Below, piece after piece: positions 36,429 to 44,809 of a stretch of DNA of 64,000 nt. The stretch covers positions 50,141-114,140 of the forward strand of contig PDRW01000023.1 of the NCBI GenBank assembly GCA_002746935.1, given 5' to 3'. Position 1 is the stretch's first letter; each line of letters begins with the position of its first letter. This DNA comes from Rhodobacterales bacterium (GTDB lineage Bacteria; Pseudomonadota; Alphaproteobacteria; Rhodobacterales; Rhodobacteraceae). Under the pieces are notes generated by a model that had not been told where the DNA came from, made no database searches, and was given only the letters and a program-made list of their open reading frames with translations. The position numbers and the translations under genes were made by a program.

Positions 36429-38429
36429 ATGTCGCAAGGCAGTGTCAAACAGAAGCACCAGCAGGGGTTTGAGGAACTGAACCAGTACTGGTCACTGCTC
36501 GACGGTTTGGAACAGGCGATTGAAGAGTACAGCGAAACTGCGCTCGGCTTTGTGGAAGAACCGATAGAACGTGTTCTGGAAAAGATCCGTGCCTTCGAAC
36601 CCTCGGTCAGCATCATCGGCCAGATCAAGGCCGGCAAAAGCACATTGCTCAACGCGATGGTGGGCCAGGTCGATCTGCTGCCGTCCGACGTCAACCCCTG
36701 GACCTCGGTCATCACCGCGTTGCACCTGAACAGCAGGTTCCGCCCCGCGAATACCCGCGCGCTTTTCCGGTTTTTCGACCAGCATGAATGGGACCGGCTG
36801 ATCGCTACCGGCGGCCGGCTGGGCGAAATGGCCGATCGCGCCGGGTTTGAGGGCGAGGCCGAAGAAGTCCGCGCCCAGGTCGTGGAAATGCGCCAGACCA
36901 CCGAATCGCGGCTGGGCGACGAATTCGCGAAGCTGATCGGAACCAGCCATGCCTTTCCCAGTTTCGACCGGAATATCATTGATCGTTACATATGCTATGG
37001 CGATCCGGCGGAAATGGGTGAGGGCGCGGAGGAAGGCGTTTATGCCGACCTGACCAAGACGGCCGATCTCTACCTCGAAGCCGAAGACCTGCCGCGCGGT
37101 CTGTGCCTGCGCGACACGCCGGGCGTGAACGACACCTTCATGATGCGCGAGCAGATCACCCTGAACGCCATCAGCGACAGCCGGGTCTGTGTGGTGGTGC
37201 TGTCGGCCCACCAGGCATTGTCGACCATGGACGTTGCCCTGCTGCGGATCATCTGTGCCGTAGAAGCGCGCGAAGTGCTGATCTTCGTCAACCGTATTGA
37301 CGAATTGCGGGATCCGGAGGGCGAGAAGAAGAAGATCCGCTCTTCGATCCAGAAAACGCTGGGCCGGATGGGCCTGCACCAGGATATCGAAATCGTGTTC
37401 GGCAGCGGATATTGGGCAAACTTCGCCCTTTCCGGCGAGGATGAAATGCAGTCGCGCAGCCTTGCCGCGCTACAGACCCTGCACGAAGGCGAAGACCTGT
37501 CGTCGCCGGAGGTGCTGCGCGATGCGGCACTTGACTCATCGGGTGTGCTCGAGCTGCACCGGGCCATTGCCAGGCGGATTGTCGAAGGTGTGGGCGCCAC
37601 CTTCATGCGCGATATAGACCGCGAAATCGAAACCATCATCGAGATGAGCGAATCCGTTGAAAACATAACGGTTTTGCATCCCGAAGGTGTCGCCAGCGAG
37701 GCGATGACCCACAGCGACCTGATGCTGAAACTGGCCGATGTCCTGCAAAAGGCCACCACGCTTTTCGACACCGATGCCGCCGAACTGCGTGAACAGTTGC
37801 ACGCACGGCTGAAGCGCGCACAGGTGACATTCGTGAACTCGGCGGTCGAGGCACTGCATTCCCATGTCATCATGTATGGCGAAAACGGCGCGTGGGAACA
37901 TGACCCCATGGGCCTGCGCATGGCGATGAAAACCGCCTTCAATGCAGCCTGCAGCAAACTGCGGCGGGAAGGGGAAACCGGGTTCATGGCGGTTCTGGAC
38001 GGTGTTGAAGACATCTTGCAGAACGATCTGAACGTGTTCCGCAACACCGAGTTGATCGAATTCCCGGAGCAGCCGGTCCATCAGGCCCCGACGGTTCTGG
38101 CGCGCACGCTCTCGCTGGATCTCGGGGGCAGCTACTGGAGCAATTTCTGGAAGGGCGCCGGAATGCAGAGACTTCTGCGGTTTGGCGCAACCAAGAGGAT
38201 CGAAAAGAAATACCGCGGTGTCATTGTCGCCGAAACCACACCGCTTATCGACGACCTCCTGACACATTTCTTCGACCCCGCCGTCGCCACCACGCGGGAA
38301 ATCATCACCACCTTCGCACTCGATCAGGGCAAGTTCTGCGAGGCGATGCTCGAGCGGATGAACAACGGTGACAAAACACAAAGGCCCAAATGGAGAGGGT
38401 CTGACGAACGAAGGAGGGCATCTGCATGA
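36429..38429 (+). CDS. Large dynamin-like GTPase 1
   Basis: 666 aa from ATG 36429 with GAGAGG upstream. Dynamin-family G domain: P-loop GQIKAGKST (64-72), putative G2 threonine in LPSDVNPWTS (84-93), G3 DTPGVND (229-235), G4 NRID (288-291). An N-terminal helix precedes it and a long, mainly helical stalk follows. Near the C-terminus LSLDLGGSYWSNFWK (561-575) is a Trp/aromatic patch that also occurs in the other two large paralogues and may be a membrane-touching tip. Bacterial dynamin-like proteins bind and remodel membranes using GTP, often as pairs. The next gene overlaps its stop by four bases. First gene of the island; physiological role unknown. Confidence 0.88.
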   Translation: MSQGSVKQKHQQGFEELNQYWSLLDGLEQAIEEYSETALGFVEEPIERVLEKIRAFEPSVSIIGQIKAGKSTLLNAMVGQVDLLPSDVNPWTSVITALHLNSRFRPANTRALFRFFDQHEWDRLIATGGRLGEMADRAGFEGEAEEVRAQVVEMRQTTESRLGDEFAKLIGTSHAFPSFDRNIIDRYICYGDPAEMGEGAEEGVYADLTKTADLYLEAEDLPRGLCLRDTPGVNDTFMMREQITLNAISDSRVCVVVLSAHQALSTMDVALLRIICAVEAREVLIFVNRIDELRDPEGEKKKIRSSIQKTLGRMGLHQDIEIVFGSGYWANFALSGEDEMQSRSLAALQTLHEGEDLSSPEVLRDAALDSSGVLELHRAIARRIVEGVGATFMRDIDREIETIIEMSESVENITVLHPEGVASEAMTHSDLMLKLADVLQKATTLFDTDAAELREQLHARLKRAQVTFVNSAVEALHSHVIMYGENGAWEHDPMGLRMAMKTAFNAACSKLRREGETGFMAVLDGVEDILQNDLNVFRNTELIEFPEQPVHQAPTVLARTLSLDLGGSYWSNFWKGAGMQRLLRFGATKRIEKKYRGVIVAETTPLIDDLLTHFFDPAVATTREIITTFALDQGKFCEAMLERMNNGDKTQRPKWRGSDERRRASA

Positions 38430-39544
38430 GAAGCCGTTGGAACAGGGCGGCCACAGCGCCCGTCTCTAGCCGCAACAAGGCACGCAAGCCGCGGATCATG
38501 GTCGCGGGAGAATTCAGCTCCGGCAAGACCCAGCTGATCAACGGCCTGGCAGGGACCAGCGTGTTGCCGTCAAACGTTACGGCGACCGCCTTGCCGCCGG
38601 TCTGGCTGGTCGGGGGGGCGAGCGGACTGGCCCAGGTAAACACGGCGGGCCGTCTGCGGCGCCTGGAAGCGCTCGATCAGGTCGTGCTCGACACCACGCA
38701 GTTTTGCGTCCTGGGGCATTCCGCGCCGATCCTGCAACGCCTGGACATCATAGATACGCCCGGCAATTCCGACCCCAACATGGATGCCGCGTCCTGGAAG
38801 AGGATGCTCGACTATGCTGATGCCGTGATCTGGTGCACCAATGCCACCCAGGCCTGGCGGCAAACCGAAAAGGCGGTTTGGCGGGCAATGCCGGAACGGC
38901 TTCGAAGAAATGCCATACTCATCATTACCCATGCCGATCTGCTGGGCGATGAGGCTAACGCCGGGCGCGTGCTTCAGCGTGTCGAACGCGAGGCGGCAGA
39001 CATTTTCGACATGTTCCTCATGGTGTCGCTGCTTGATGCCGCCGATGTCGATGGCGTGCGCGAACATGTGCAATACCTGAGCGATCGGATTGAAATCAGC
39101 GGCGCCGACTCGCCGGCGATTGACGAATTTACCGGCGGCAGGAGCGTTTCCCGGAAACCGGCCAGGGAAGCCGGCAAGACATCGCGCCCGTCGCGGGCGA
39201 TGCAGATGATCCGGCCGCGCCGGGTTAAAACACCTGCCCCGGAGCCCCACGCCAAGGCGCCGGCGAGCCCCAAGGTCGTGCCGATTCCCGTGACCGCGCC
39301 GCCCGCGCAACCGGCGGAGAGCAAAAGCAAGATCCGCGTCGTATGGACCCGTTTGCTGGAAAATGTCGATCGCAACGATCCGGTCGCCATCATGAAAGCC
39401 GCCGAACGGTTGGTGTCGATCCTGGAGCGCGACTCGGGGATGGTGCAGGAAAACAAGCTTAAGGCAATGAAAGCATCGGGTGGGACGGAGCAACGTCCCG
39501 ATGCCGGACGTGGCTATGCCGCGGCCGCGGAAAAGAGTGAGTGA
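38426..39544 (+). CDS. Small partner GTPase 1
   Basis: 372 aa; ATG overlaps the stop of the large GTPase gene (ATGA), with AAGGAGGG seven bases upstream. The G domain occupies the first ~215 residues: GEFSSGKTQ (28-36), VTATALPPV (G2 region), IDTPGNSDPN with D110-G113, and G4-like THAD (168-171; His in place of the usual Lys). A Pro/Ala/Lys-rich linker (about 225-300) leads to a helical C-terminal segment (SKIRVVWTRLLENV) with a counterpart at the end of the third small GTPase. No membrane segment. Coupling suggests it acts as a complex with large GTPase 1. Confidence 0.85.
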   Translation: MRSRWNRAATAPVSSRNKARKPRIMVAGEFSSGKTQLINGLAGTSVLPSNVTATALPPVWLVGGASGLAQVNTAGRLRRLEALDQVVLDTTQFCVLGHSAPILQRLDIIDTPGNSDPNMDAASWKRMLDYADAVIWCTNATQAWRQTEKAVWRAMPERLRRNAILIITHADLLGDEANAGRVLQRVEREAADIFDMFLMVSLLDAADVDGVREHVQYLSDRIEISGADSPAIDEFTGGRSVSRKPAREAGKTSRPSRAMQMIRPRRVKTPAPEPHAKAPASPKVVPIPVTAPPAQPAESKSKIRVVWTRLLENVDRNDPVAIMKAAERLVSILERDSGMVQENKLKAMKASGGTEQRPDAGRGYAAAAEKSE

Positions 39545-39552
39545 GAACGGCC

Positions 39553-41673
39553 ATGAAAATTGCTCCCAACCAACGCCAGGAACTCAACTTCCTTCAGGAA
39601 ACTCTCGACAGTCTGGAAAAGACGGCCGGCCGCGAGAACCGTCAGACTTTCCGTGAACTGCGCAACCGCCTGGACAACTGGGCCGCACGGGTGGCGGTGA
39701 TCGGACAGGTCAAGGCCGGGAAATCGACCTTTCTCAACGCGTTCCTGCGCAATCACGATTTCCTGCCGTCCGATGTCAATCCCTGGACCTCGGTGGTCAC
39801 CAACATTCGTGTCAACATGCCGGGCGATCCGGTTTCCGGTGGCAGCTTCGAATTCTTTGCCGAGCGCGACTGGGATGAAATCGTTTCGGGTGAATCGAGA
39901 ATCCGCAAGCTCACCGAACAGCTCCTGCCCGGGTTCGATACCGCGCTGCTGCGCAAGCAGAGCGATGAAATGCGCGCCCGTGCGGAAACCCAGCTGGGGA
40001 AAAACTATACCGCGCTCCTTGGGGAAACCCACGAATACGACTATGTCAGCTCGGAGCTGCTCAAGGCCTATGTCTGCGCCGGCCCCGGCACCACCACGGA
40101 CACCGACAACGACGCGATCGGCCGCTACTCCACGCTTACCAAGGTCGCCAATGTATATTCGCGCCTTCCCGAGTTTCAGGTTCCGACCATCATCACCGAC
40201 ACCCCGGGCGTGAATGATCCGTTTCTGGTTCGCGATGAGTTTACCTGCCGCAGCCTCGACAAATCGGATGTCTTCGTTGTCGTGTTGTCGGCCCATCAGC
40301 CGCTGACCGATGTCGATGTGGCGTTGATCCGCATTCTGGCCAAGCAGGACCACAAGGATGTGATGATCTTCATCAACCGCATCGACGAGCTGGACGATTA
40401 TGACAATGACGTTCCGCGGGTTCTCGACGATGTGAAAATGCGGTTGCACGAGGCCATTCCCGATATCGAGTTTTCCATTCTTGTCGGCTCGGGCTACATG
40501 GCCGATCTGATCCTGCAAACCGGGAAGGAAGCAGAGGCCGAACGCAAGGCGCTGGACGATGTTCGGCTCGCCCGCTATCTGAAATCGCGTTACGGGCATG
40601 TACCCACAGAACGCGAAGACCGGCTGTGGCTTGCCTCGGGCATGGATGCGGTCGCAAATGAAATCTCGGACGCGATTGACAGCGGTGTGGGACGGCAGCA
40701 GCTGGCGCAGATAAGCAGCGATATTCGCGCAGAGCTTGAAGGTGTGCTGTTTGTCAACCGCCGGGAACGCGATACGCTGCGCACGCGTATTTCCCATGTC
40801 AATGGCGAAGTTGCCTACATGGCGATTCAGGAAATGCAGGAGCAGATCGACGAGGTCAAGAGCCTTCAGGGCGATCTGGAAGAGCAGGTCGACACCGCCG
40901 AAGTCCAGATCGAGAAGCTGCTCAGCAAGGCCTGGTCACGCCTCGAAACCCGCCTGATCTCATCCATCGAAACCTTCGTCGGCGATCAGAAACAGGTATT
41001 CCAGGAGTATATTTTCTCGAACAGCCTGCGCGGCTCTGCAAGGCGGACCCTGAATGTCGACCTGTCGCCGTTGCAACGCGCAATGGAAGAGGAGATCAGC
41101 AGGGCCTGGAATACATCCCGCACCGGCACCGATGTGGTTCTCAACAACTGCCTGTCTTCCTGTCAGAAAATGCTGAAAGACAAGTTCAATGAGAATACCG
41201 AAAGCATCACGCTGGACGATCTTCCGCACGAAAATTTCGTGTCGACGCTGACGCTTGCCAAGCAATCCCTGAAAGTGGCGATGGTCAGCAATCGCAGCTG
41301 GGCATTCTGGCGCAAGCCCGAGTTCAATGTCGACAAGATGGTTGCCGCCCTGCGAACCATCGCCGCGGAGGAGTTGCGCCCGTCAATGGAAAAGATCCTG
41401 GCGGCCTTCAACGAGGCCCAGGTGGAACGGGCTTCCGCCGGCAACGATCGTATCCGTGTCGTATTGCGCATGTTCGACATGTCGCTGAACGATCGCGTGC
41501 GCCACCTGAAAAAGGAAATGATCGAGTACCAGAAGGTCGCTACCGACCCGGCCTTCCGCCAAAGCGTCATCATGCGCGTTCAAAGTCAGATGGAGGTTGT
41601 CGAACGGCGCCTCATCAACCTGTCGGCCATTGAAAGCTCTTTGGTTCGTTCAAAACTGGAAAGGGCTGCATAG
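39553..41673 (+). CDS. Large dynamin-like GTPase 2
   Basis: 706 aa from ATG 39553 (a GTG at 39541 is also in frame). G domain: GQVKAGKST (51-59), FLPSDVNPWTS, DTPGVND (216-222), NRID (275-278). A clear coiled-coil/heptad stretch lies at about 410-470 (EMQEQIDEVKSLQGDLEEQV). The C-terminal patch MVSNRSWAFWRKP (577-589) is a Trp-containing counterpart of the aromatic patch in the other large GTPases. It follows small GTPase 1 by 8 bp and is followed by small GTPase 2. Most divergent of the three large proteins. Confidence 0.87.
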   Translation: MKIAPNQRQELNFLQETLDSLEKTAGRENRQTFRELRNRLDNWAARVAVIGQVKAGKSTFLNAFLRNHDFLPSDVNPWTSVVTNIRVNMPGDPVSGGSFEFFAERDWDEIVSGESRIRKLTEQLLPGFDTALLRKQSDEMRARAETQLGKNYTALLGETHEYDYVSSELLKAYVCAGPGTTTDTDNDAIGRYSTLTKVANVYSRLPEFQVPTIITDTPGVNDPFLVRDEFTCRSLDKSDVFVVVLSAHQPLTDVDVALIRILAKQDHKDVMIFINRIDELDDYDNDVPRVLDDVKMRLHEAIPDIEFSILVGSGYMADLILQTGKEAEAERKALDDVRLARYLKSRYGHVPTEREDRLWLASGMDAVANEISDAIDSGVGRQQLAQISSDIRAELEGVLFVNRRERDTLRTRISHVNGEVAYMAIQEMQEQIDEVKSLQGDLEEQVDTAEVQIEKLLSKAWSRLETRLISSIETFVGDQKQVFQEYIFSNSLRGSARRTLNVDLSPLQRAMEEEISRAWNTSRTGTDVVLNNCLSSCQKMLKDKFNENTESITLDDLPHENFVSTLTLAKQSLKVAMVSNRSWAFWRKPEFNVDKMVAALRTIAAEELRPSMEKILAAFNEAQVERASAGNDRIRVVLRMFDMSLNDRVRHLKKEMIEYQKVATDPAFRQSVIMRVQSQMEVVERRLINLSAIESSLVRSKLERAA

Positions 41674-41686
41674 TCAGCAAACTGCG

Positions 41687-42514
41687 ATGCTCTTCGAACC
41701 GTTGGAAAACACACGCCGGATCGTGATTTGTGGCGAGGTCAGCTCGGGCAAGTCAACCGTGCTGAACGCTCTGATGAGAAGGCGCCTGCTGCCTGACAAC
41801 ATCGGTGCGCCCACGCGTCCGGCCATATCCGTGCGATGGCAGCGGCACCCCGTTGTCGCGACGACGTTTCCCGACGGCACATCCTGCAAGGTCGAACCGG
41901 GCGACATGAATGCCCTGCGCGGCGCCGAACGGATCGTCATTGGCAGCAGCGCGGCGCATCTGCGCCCCTACGAGCTGATCGAACTGCCGATGACGACTGC
42001 GGACGAGTTGGGCGACGAGCATTTCGAGACCGTCAAATCGGCAGATCTGCTTCTTTGGGTCACCATTGCCTCGCAGGCCTGGCGCCTGACCGAACGTTGC
42101 ATACTTGACGAGCTTTCCCGGGTCCGCCCGAAATATGGAATCCTTGCATTGTCTCGGGCTGACAAGTTGCGCCACGAAAGCGATCGCGACAAGCTGAAAG
42201 AACGGCTTCGCGCAGAAACCGGCGATTATTTTGACGCGATGCACTTTGTGCAGGGCACACGCCCGCTGCTCGAAAAGTCCTGCCATTCGCGCAAGGCATG
42301 GAAGAAGACAGGCGCCGCCGGCATTCTTGAGAATGCAAAGGAAATCCTTGCCCGTGGTGAGGATGATGCGGCGTCCAGGGTTAACGAGCGCGGGTCGGAC
42401 AGCGCCACAATTGGACAGTCCGAAAACCACGAAATCTCCACAGGAGAAGCCCAAACACACCTAAATGAATATATATTTTCGAGCAAAAGAGGCCATGCAT
42501 CTTCCGGTCCGTAG
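41687..42514 (+). CDS. Small partner GTPase 2 with degenerate G3 motif
   Basis: 275 aa from ATG 41687 (MLFEPLENTRRIVICGE); no strong ribosome binding site, and an in-frame TTG at 41597 inside the previous gene is an alternative. The P-loop GEVSSGKST (16-24) is intact. Where the other two small GTPases have IDTPG, this one has IELPM (about 98-102), losing the G3 Asp and Gly. The G4-like motif is SRAD (156-159). It may bind nucleotide without normal hydrolysis. The C-terminus lacks the long Pro-rich tail of its paralogues but ends in HLNEYIFSSKRG, similar to a motif in small GTPase 3. A 195-bp gap follows. Confidence 0.8.
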   Translation: MLFEPLENTRRIVICGEVSSGKSTVLNALMRRRLLPDNIGAPTRPAISVRWQRHPVVATTFPDGTSCKVEPGDMNALRGAERIVIGSSAAHLRPYELIELPMTTADELGDEHFETVKSADLLLWVTIASQAWRLTERCILDELSRVRPKYGILALSRADKLRHESDRDKLKERLRAETGDYFDAMHFVQGTRPLLEKSCHSRKAWKKTGAAGILENAKEILARGEDDAASRVNERGSDSATIGQSENHEISTGEAQTHLNEYIFSSKRGHASSGP

Positions 42515-42709
42515 TGACACGGGGCGGCGGCTCGGGGTTGGGCCACATCGGGACGATGCGGAGTAAACGGAGAACAGAACCTGCCAGGCAGGGGGTGCTG
42601 CTGACGCGAAGAGTGAAGATGCGGGCTTTCCGCGCCACGCGACAGCGTCGACTGCACGGCCATACCGATCGTTGGGGTGGGCTCTTGAATGCGAGTAGAG
42701 GGGACGAAG

Positions 42710-44791
42710 ATGAAGGACATTGATCATGTGGCAACGTCGGAAGAGGCCGGGTTTCACGCGGACAGACCTTTGAACCGGGCGTTGCTGGCAATGGGGTCTG
42801 ACAGGATCCGTCCGTTCTTTGCCACACTCGAAAAGCTGAAAACAGACATCGAGGGCCGGGCCAGGACCGCGGACCCGTTCATGATGCGGAAGCTGAACGC
42901 CCTCGCGCGCAGGATCGGCAACTTTGAATCATCGGTTACGCTGGTCGGCCAGGTCAAGGCGGGCAAGACGGCACTTGCCAACGTCATGAGCGGCAATGTC
43001 GGCCTGTTGCCGTCCGATGTGAACCCCTGGACCACGGTTGTGACGTCGCTCCACGTCAACGCGCCAAATGCCAGCCCCAAGACCCGCGCGTCGTTCAAGT
43101 TCTTTGACGACAGCGAATGGGATTCCATGGTCAGGGGCGGCGGGCGTCTGGGTGAGCTCGCCGGGCGCGCCGGTGCCGACGAGGATCTGGAAAAGCTGCG
43201 CCGCCAGATCGAGGAAATGCGCAATAACGCCCGTCAGCGGCTGAGCGGCAAATTCGAAGCGCTGCTGGGCAAGACCCACAAATACGGTTACGTCGATCAG
43301 GAACTGATGGAGCGTTACGTCTGCCTGGGCGACCCGGATGAGCTCGAGCTGGATCCTGCCAGCCAGCAGGGAAGATTCTCTGACCTCATCAAATCGGCCG
43401 ATGTCTGGCTGGATGCGCCCGAAATCGGTGGCGCTCTGCTGATCCGCGATACGCCGGGCGTCAACGATACCTTCATGGTGCGTGAGCAGATCACCATTCG
43501 GGCGCTGCGCGGCTCGAAGGTCTGCGTGGTTGTTCTGTCGGCGCATGAGGCTCTCAACACCACCGACCTTGCCCTTGCGCGCCTGATCTCGAACTATGAG
43601 CAACGCCAGGTCATCCTGTTTGTCAACCGTATCGACGAGCTTCAGCGCCCGAGCGAACAGGTGCCCGAGATTCTCGAAAGCATCCGGGCGACCCTCAAGC
43701 GATACAAGGCGCTGAAAGACGTCAGCGTGGTTTTCGGTAGCGCCCACTGGGCGGAGATGGCCCTGTCGGGCGAATACGCATCGCTTGACGAAGAGGCCGA
43801 AGCCGCGGCTGACGATTGGGCCAGTCAGCCGGCCTTCAGCCGCGAAAAGGATCGCGATTCCCGCTTCTGGATGATGTCGGGTATTCCCGAGTTGATGCGG
43901 CAGATCAATGACCGCATCGTCGAGGATTCCGGGAAGCGTCATCTCGATTCCATACTCGTCGCGATGCAGAATATCGCAAACGAAATCTCCCTCAGGAATG
44001 CACTCGGCGCCAGCGCGCAAACCAACAGGACGCTGACCAAGGTCAACTTCCCGGTACTGCGCCGCGAGATGGATGCGATCGGAAAGGAATCGAAGGAAAG
44101 GCTTGAAACCACGCTCGAAAACCTGCGTGACAGCGAGCTGATGCCAGCCCTGGAAAAGGTCAAGCAGGATTATGTCGAGCGCGCCCGGACAGCGCTTCTC
44201 GAGCATCTGCGTTCGAAATCGAATGACGACACCTGGCGCTTCAATTCGTCAGGACTGCGCCTTGTGCTGCGCACCAGCTATGACCGCTTCGCGGCCAATG
44301 TCAGGGCGGAAGCCGAAGAGGTTTATGCCGATGTCGCCCACCGGCTTGGTTCTGTCTATTCCGATATGCTTGGCATACGGGTCGACGGCTTCGAGGTCGT
44401 CCCGCCGCTTGTTCCCAAGGTGCCGCCGCCGGTCGGGCTGGGAAAAACCATTGCCATCGACCTGAGCGGCAACTGGTGGAGCCGCTGGTGGCAGCGCCGC
44501 CGCGGCCTCAAGACCCAGGCTGAAGAATACGGAAAGCTGATTGACGAGGAAATCAACACCATCATCGTCGATCTGAAAGACACCCAGGTCAGCGACGTGT
44601 TTGCCGAAATCACGGAGGTGCTCGAACAATTCCTGACCGAGCAGACCCAGACCATCCTCGATCTGGTGCGAAGTATTTCGGCCTCCGGGCCGAAGGCGGG
44701 TGCCAAAACCGATGACGGTCAGGATTTCATTGCCATGTATCGTGACGCACTTGATCTGATGGAAAAAACCGCCACGCAGTCGCCAGCGTGA
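42710..44791 (+). CDS. Large dynamin-like GTPase 3
   Basis: 693 aa from ATG 42710 with GAGGGGACGAAG directly upstream. G domain: GQVKAGKTA (80-88), LLPSDVNPWTT, DTPGVND (247-253), NRID (306-309). A helical stalk follows. The C-terminal aromatic patch IAIDLSGNWWSRWWQ (581-595) has four tryptophans followed by an Arg cluster, a strong candidate for membrane insertion next to acidic lipid head groups. Closest to large GTPase 1 in the motif regions. Followed after 18 bp by small GTPase 3. Confidence 0.88.
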   Translation: MKDIDHVATSEEAGFHADRPLNRALLAMGSDRIRPFFATLEKLKTDIEGRARTADPFMMRKLNALARRIGNFESSVTLVGQVKAGKTALANVMSGNVGLLPSDVNPWTTVVTSLHVNAPNASPKTRASFKFFDDSEWDSMVRGGGRLGELAGRAGADEDLEKLRRQIEEMRNNARQRLSGKFEALLGKTHKYGYVDQELMERYVCLGDPDELELDPASQQGRFSDLIKSADVWLDAPEIGGALLIRDTPGVNDTFMVREQITIRALRGSKVCVVVLSAHEALNTTDLALARLISNYEQRQVILFVNRIDELQRPSEQVPEILESIRATLKRYKALKDVSVVFGSAHWAEMALSGEYASLDEEAEAAADDWASQPAFSREKDRDSRFWMMSGIPELMRQINDRIVEDSGKRHLDSILVAMQNIANEISLRNALGASAQTNRTLTKVNFPVLRREMDAIGKESKERLETTLENLRDSELMPALEKVKQDYVERARTALLEHLRSKSNDDTWRFNSSGLRLVLRTSYDRFAANVRAEAEEVYADVAHRLGSVYSDMLGIRVDGFEVVPPLVPKVPPPVGLGKTIAIDLSGNWWSRWWQRRRGLKTQAEEYGKLIDEEINTIIVDLKDTQVSDVFAEITEVLEQFLTEQTQTILDLVRSISASGPKAGAKTDDGQDFIAMYRDALDLMEKTATQSPA

Positions 44792-44809
44792 AGCCCGGAG
44801 AGAATAACG

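Noticed and set aside
42514-42723. 69-codon frame in the gap between small GTPase 2 and large GTPase 3
   Set aside because: It starts at a GTG within the previous stop, is Arg/Gly-rich, runs into the next gene and has no ribosome binding site or motif.
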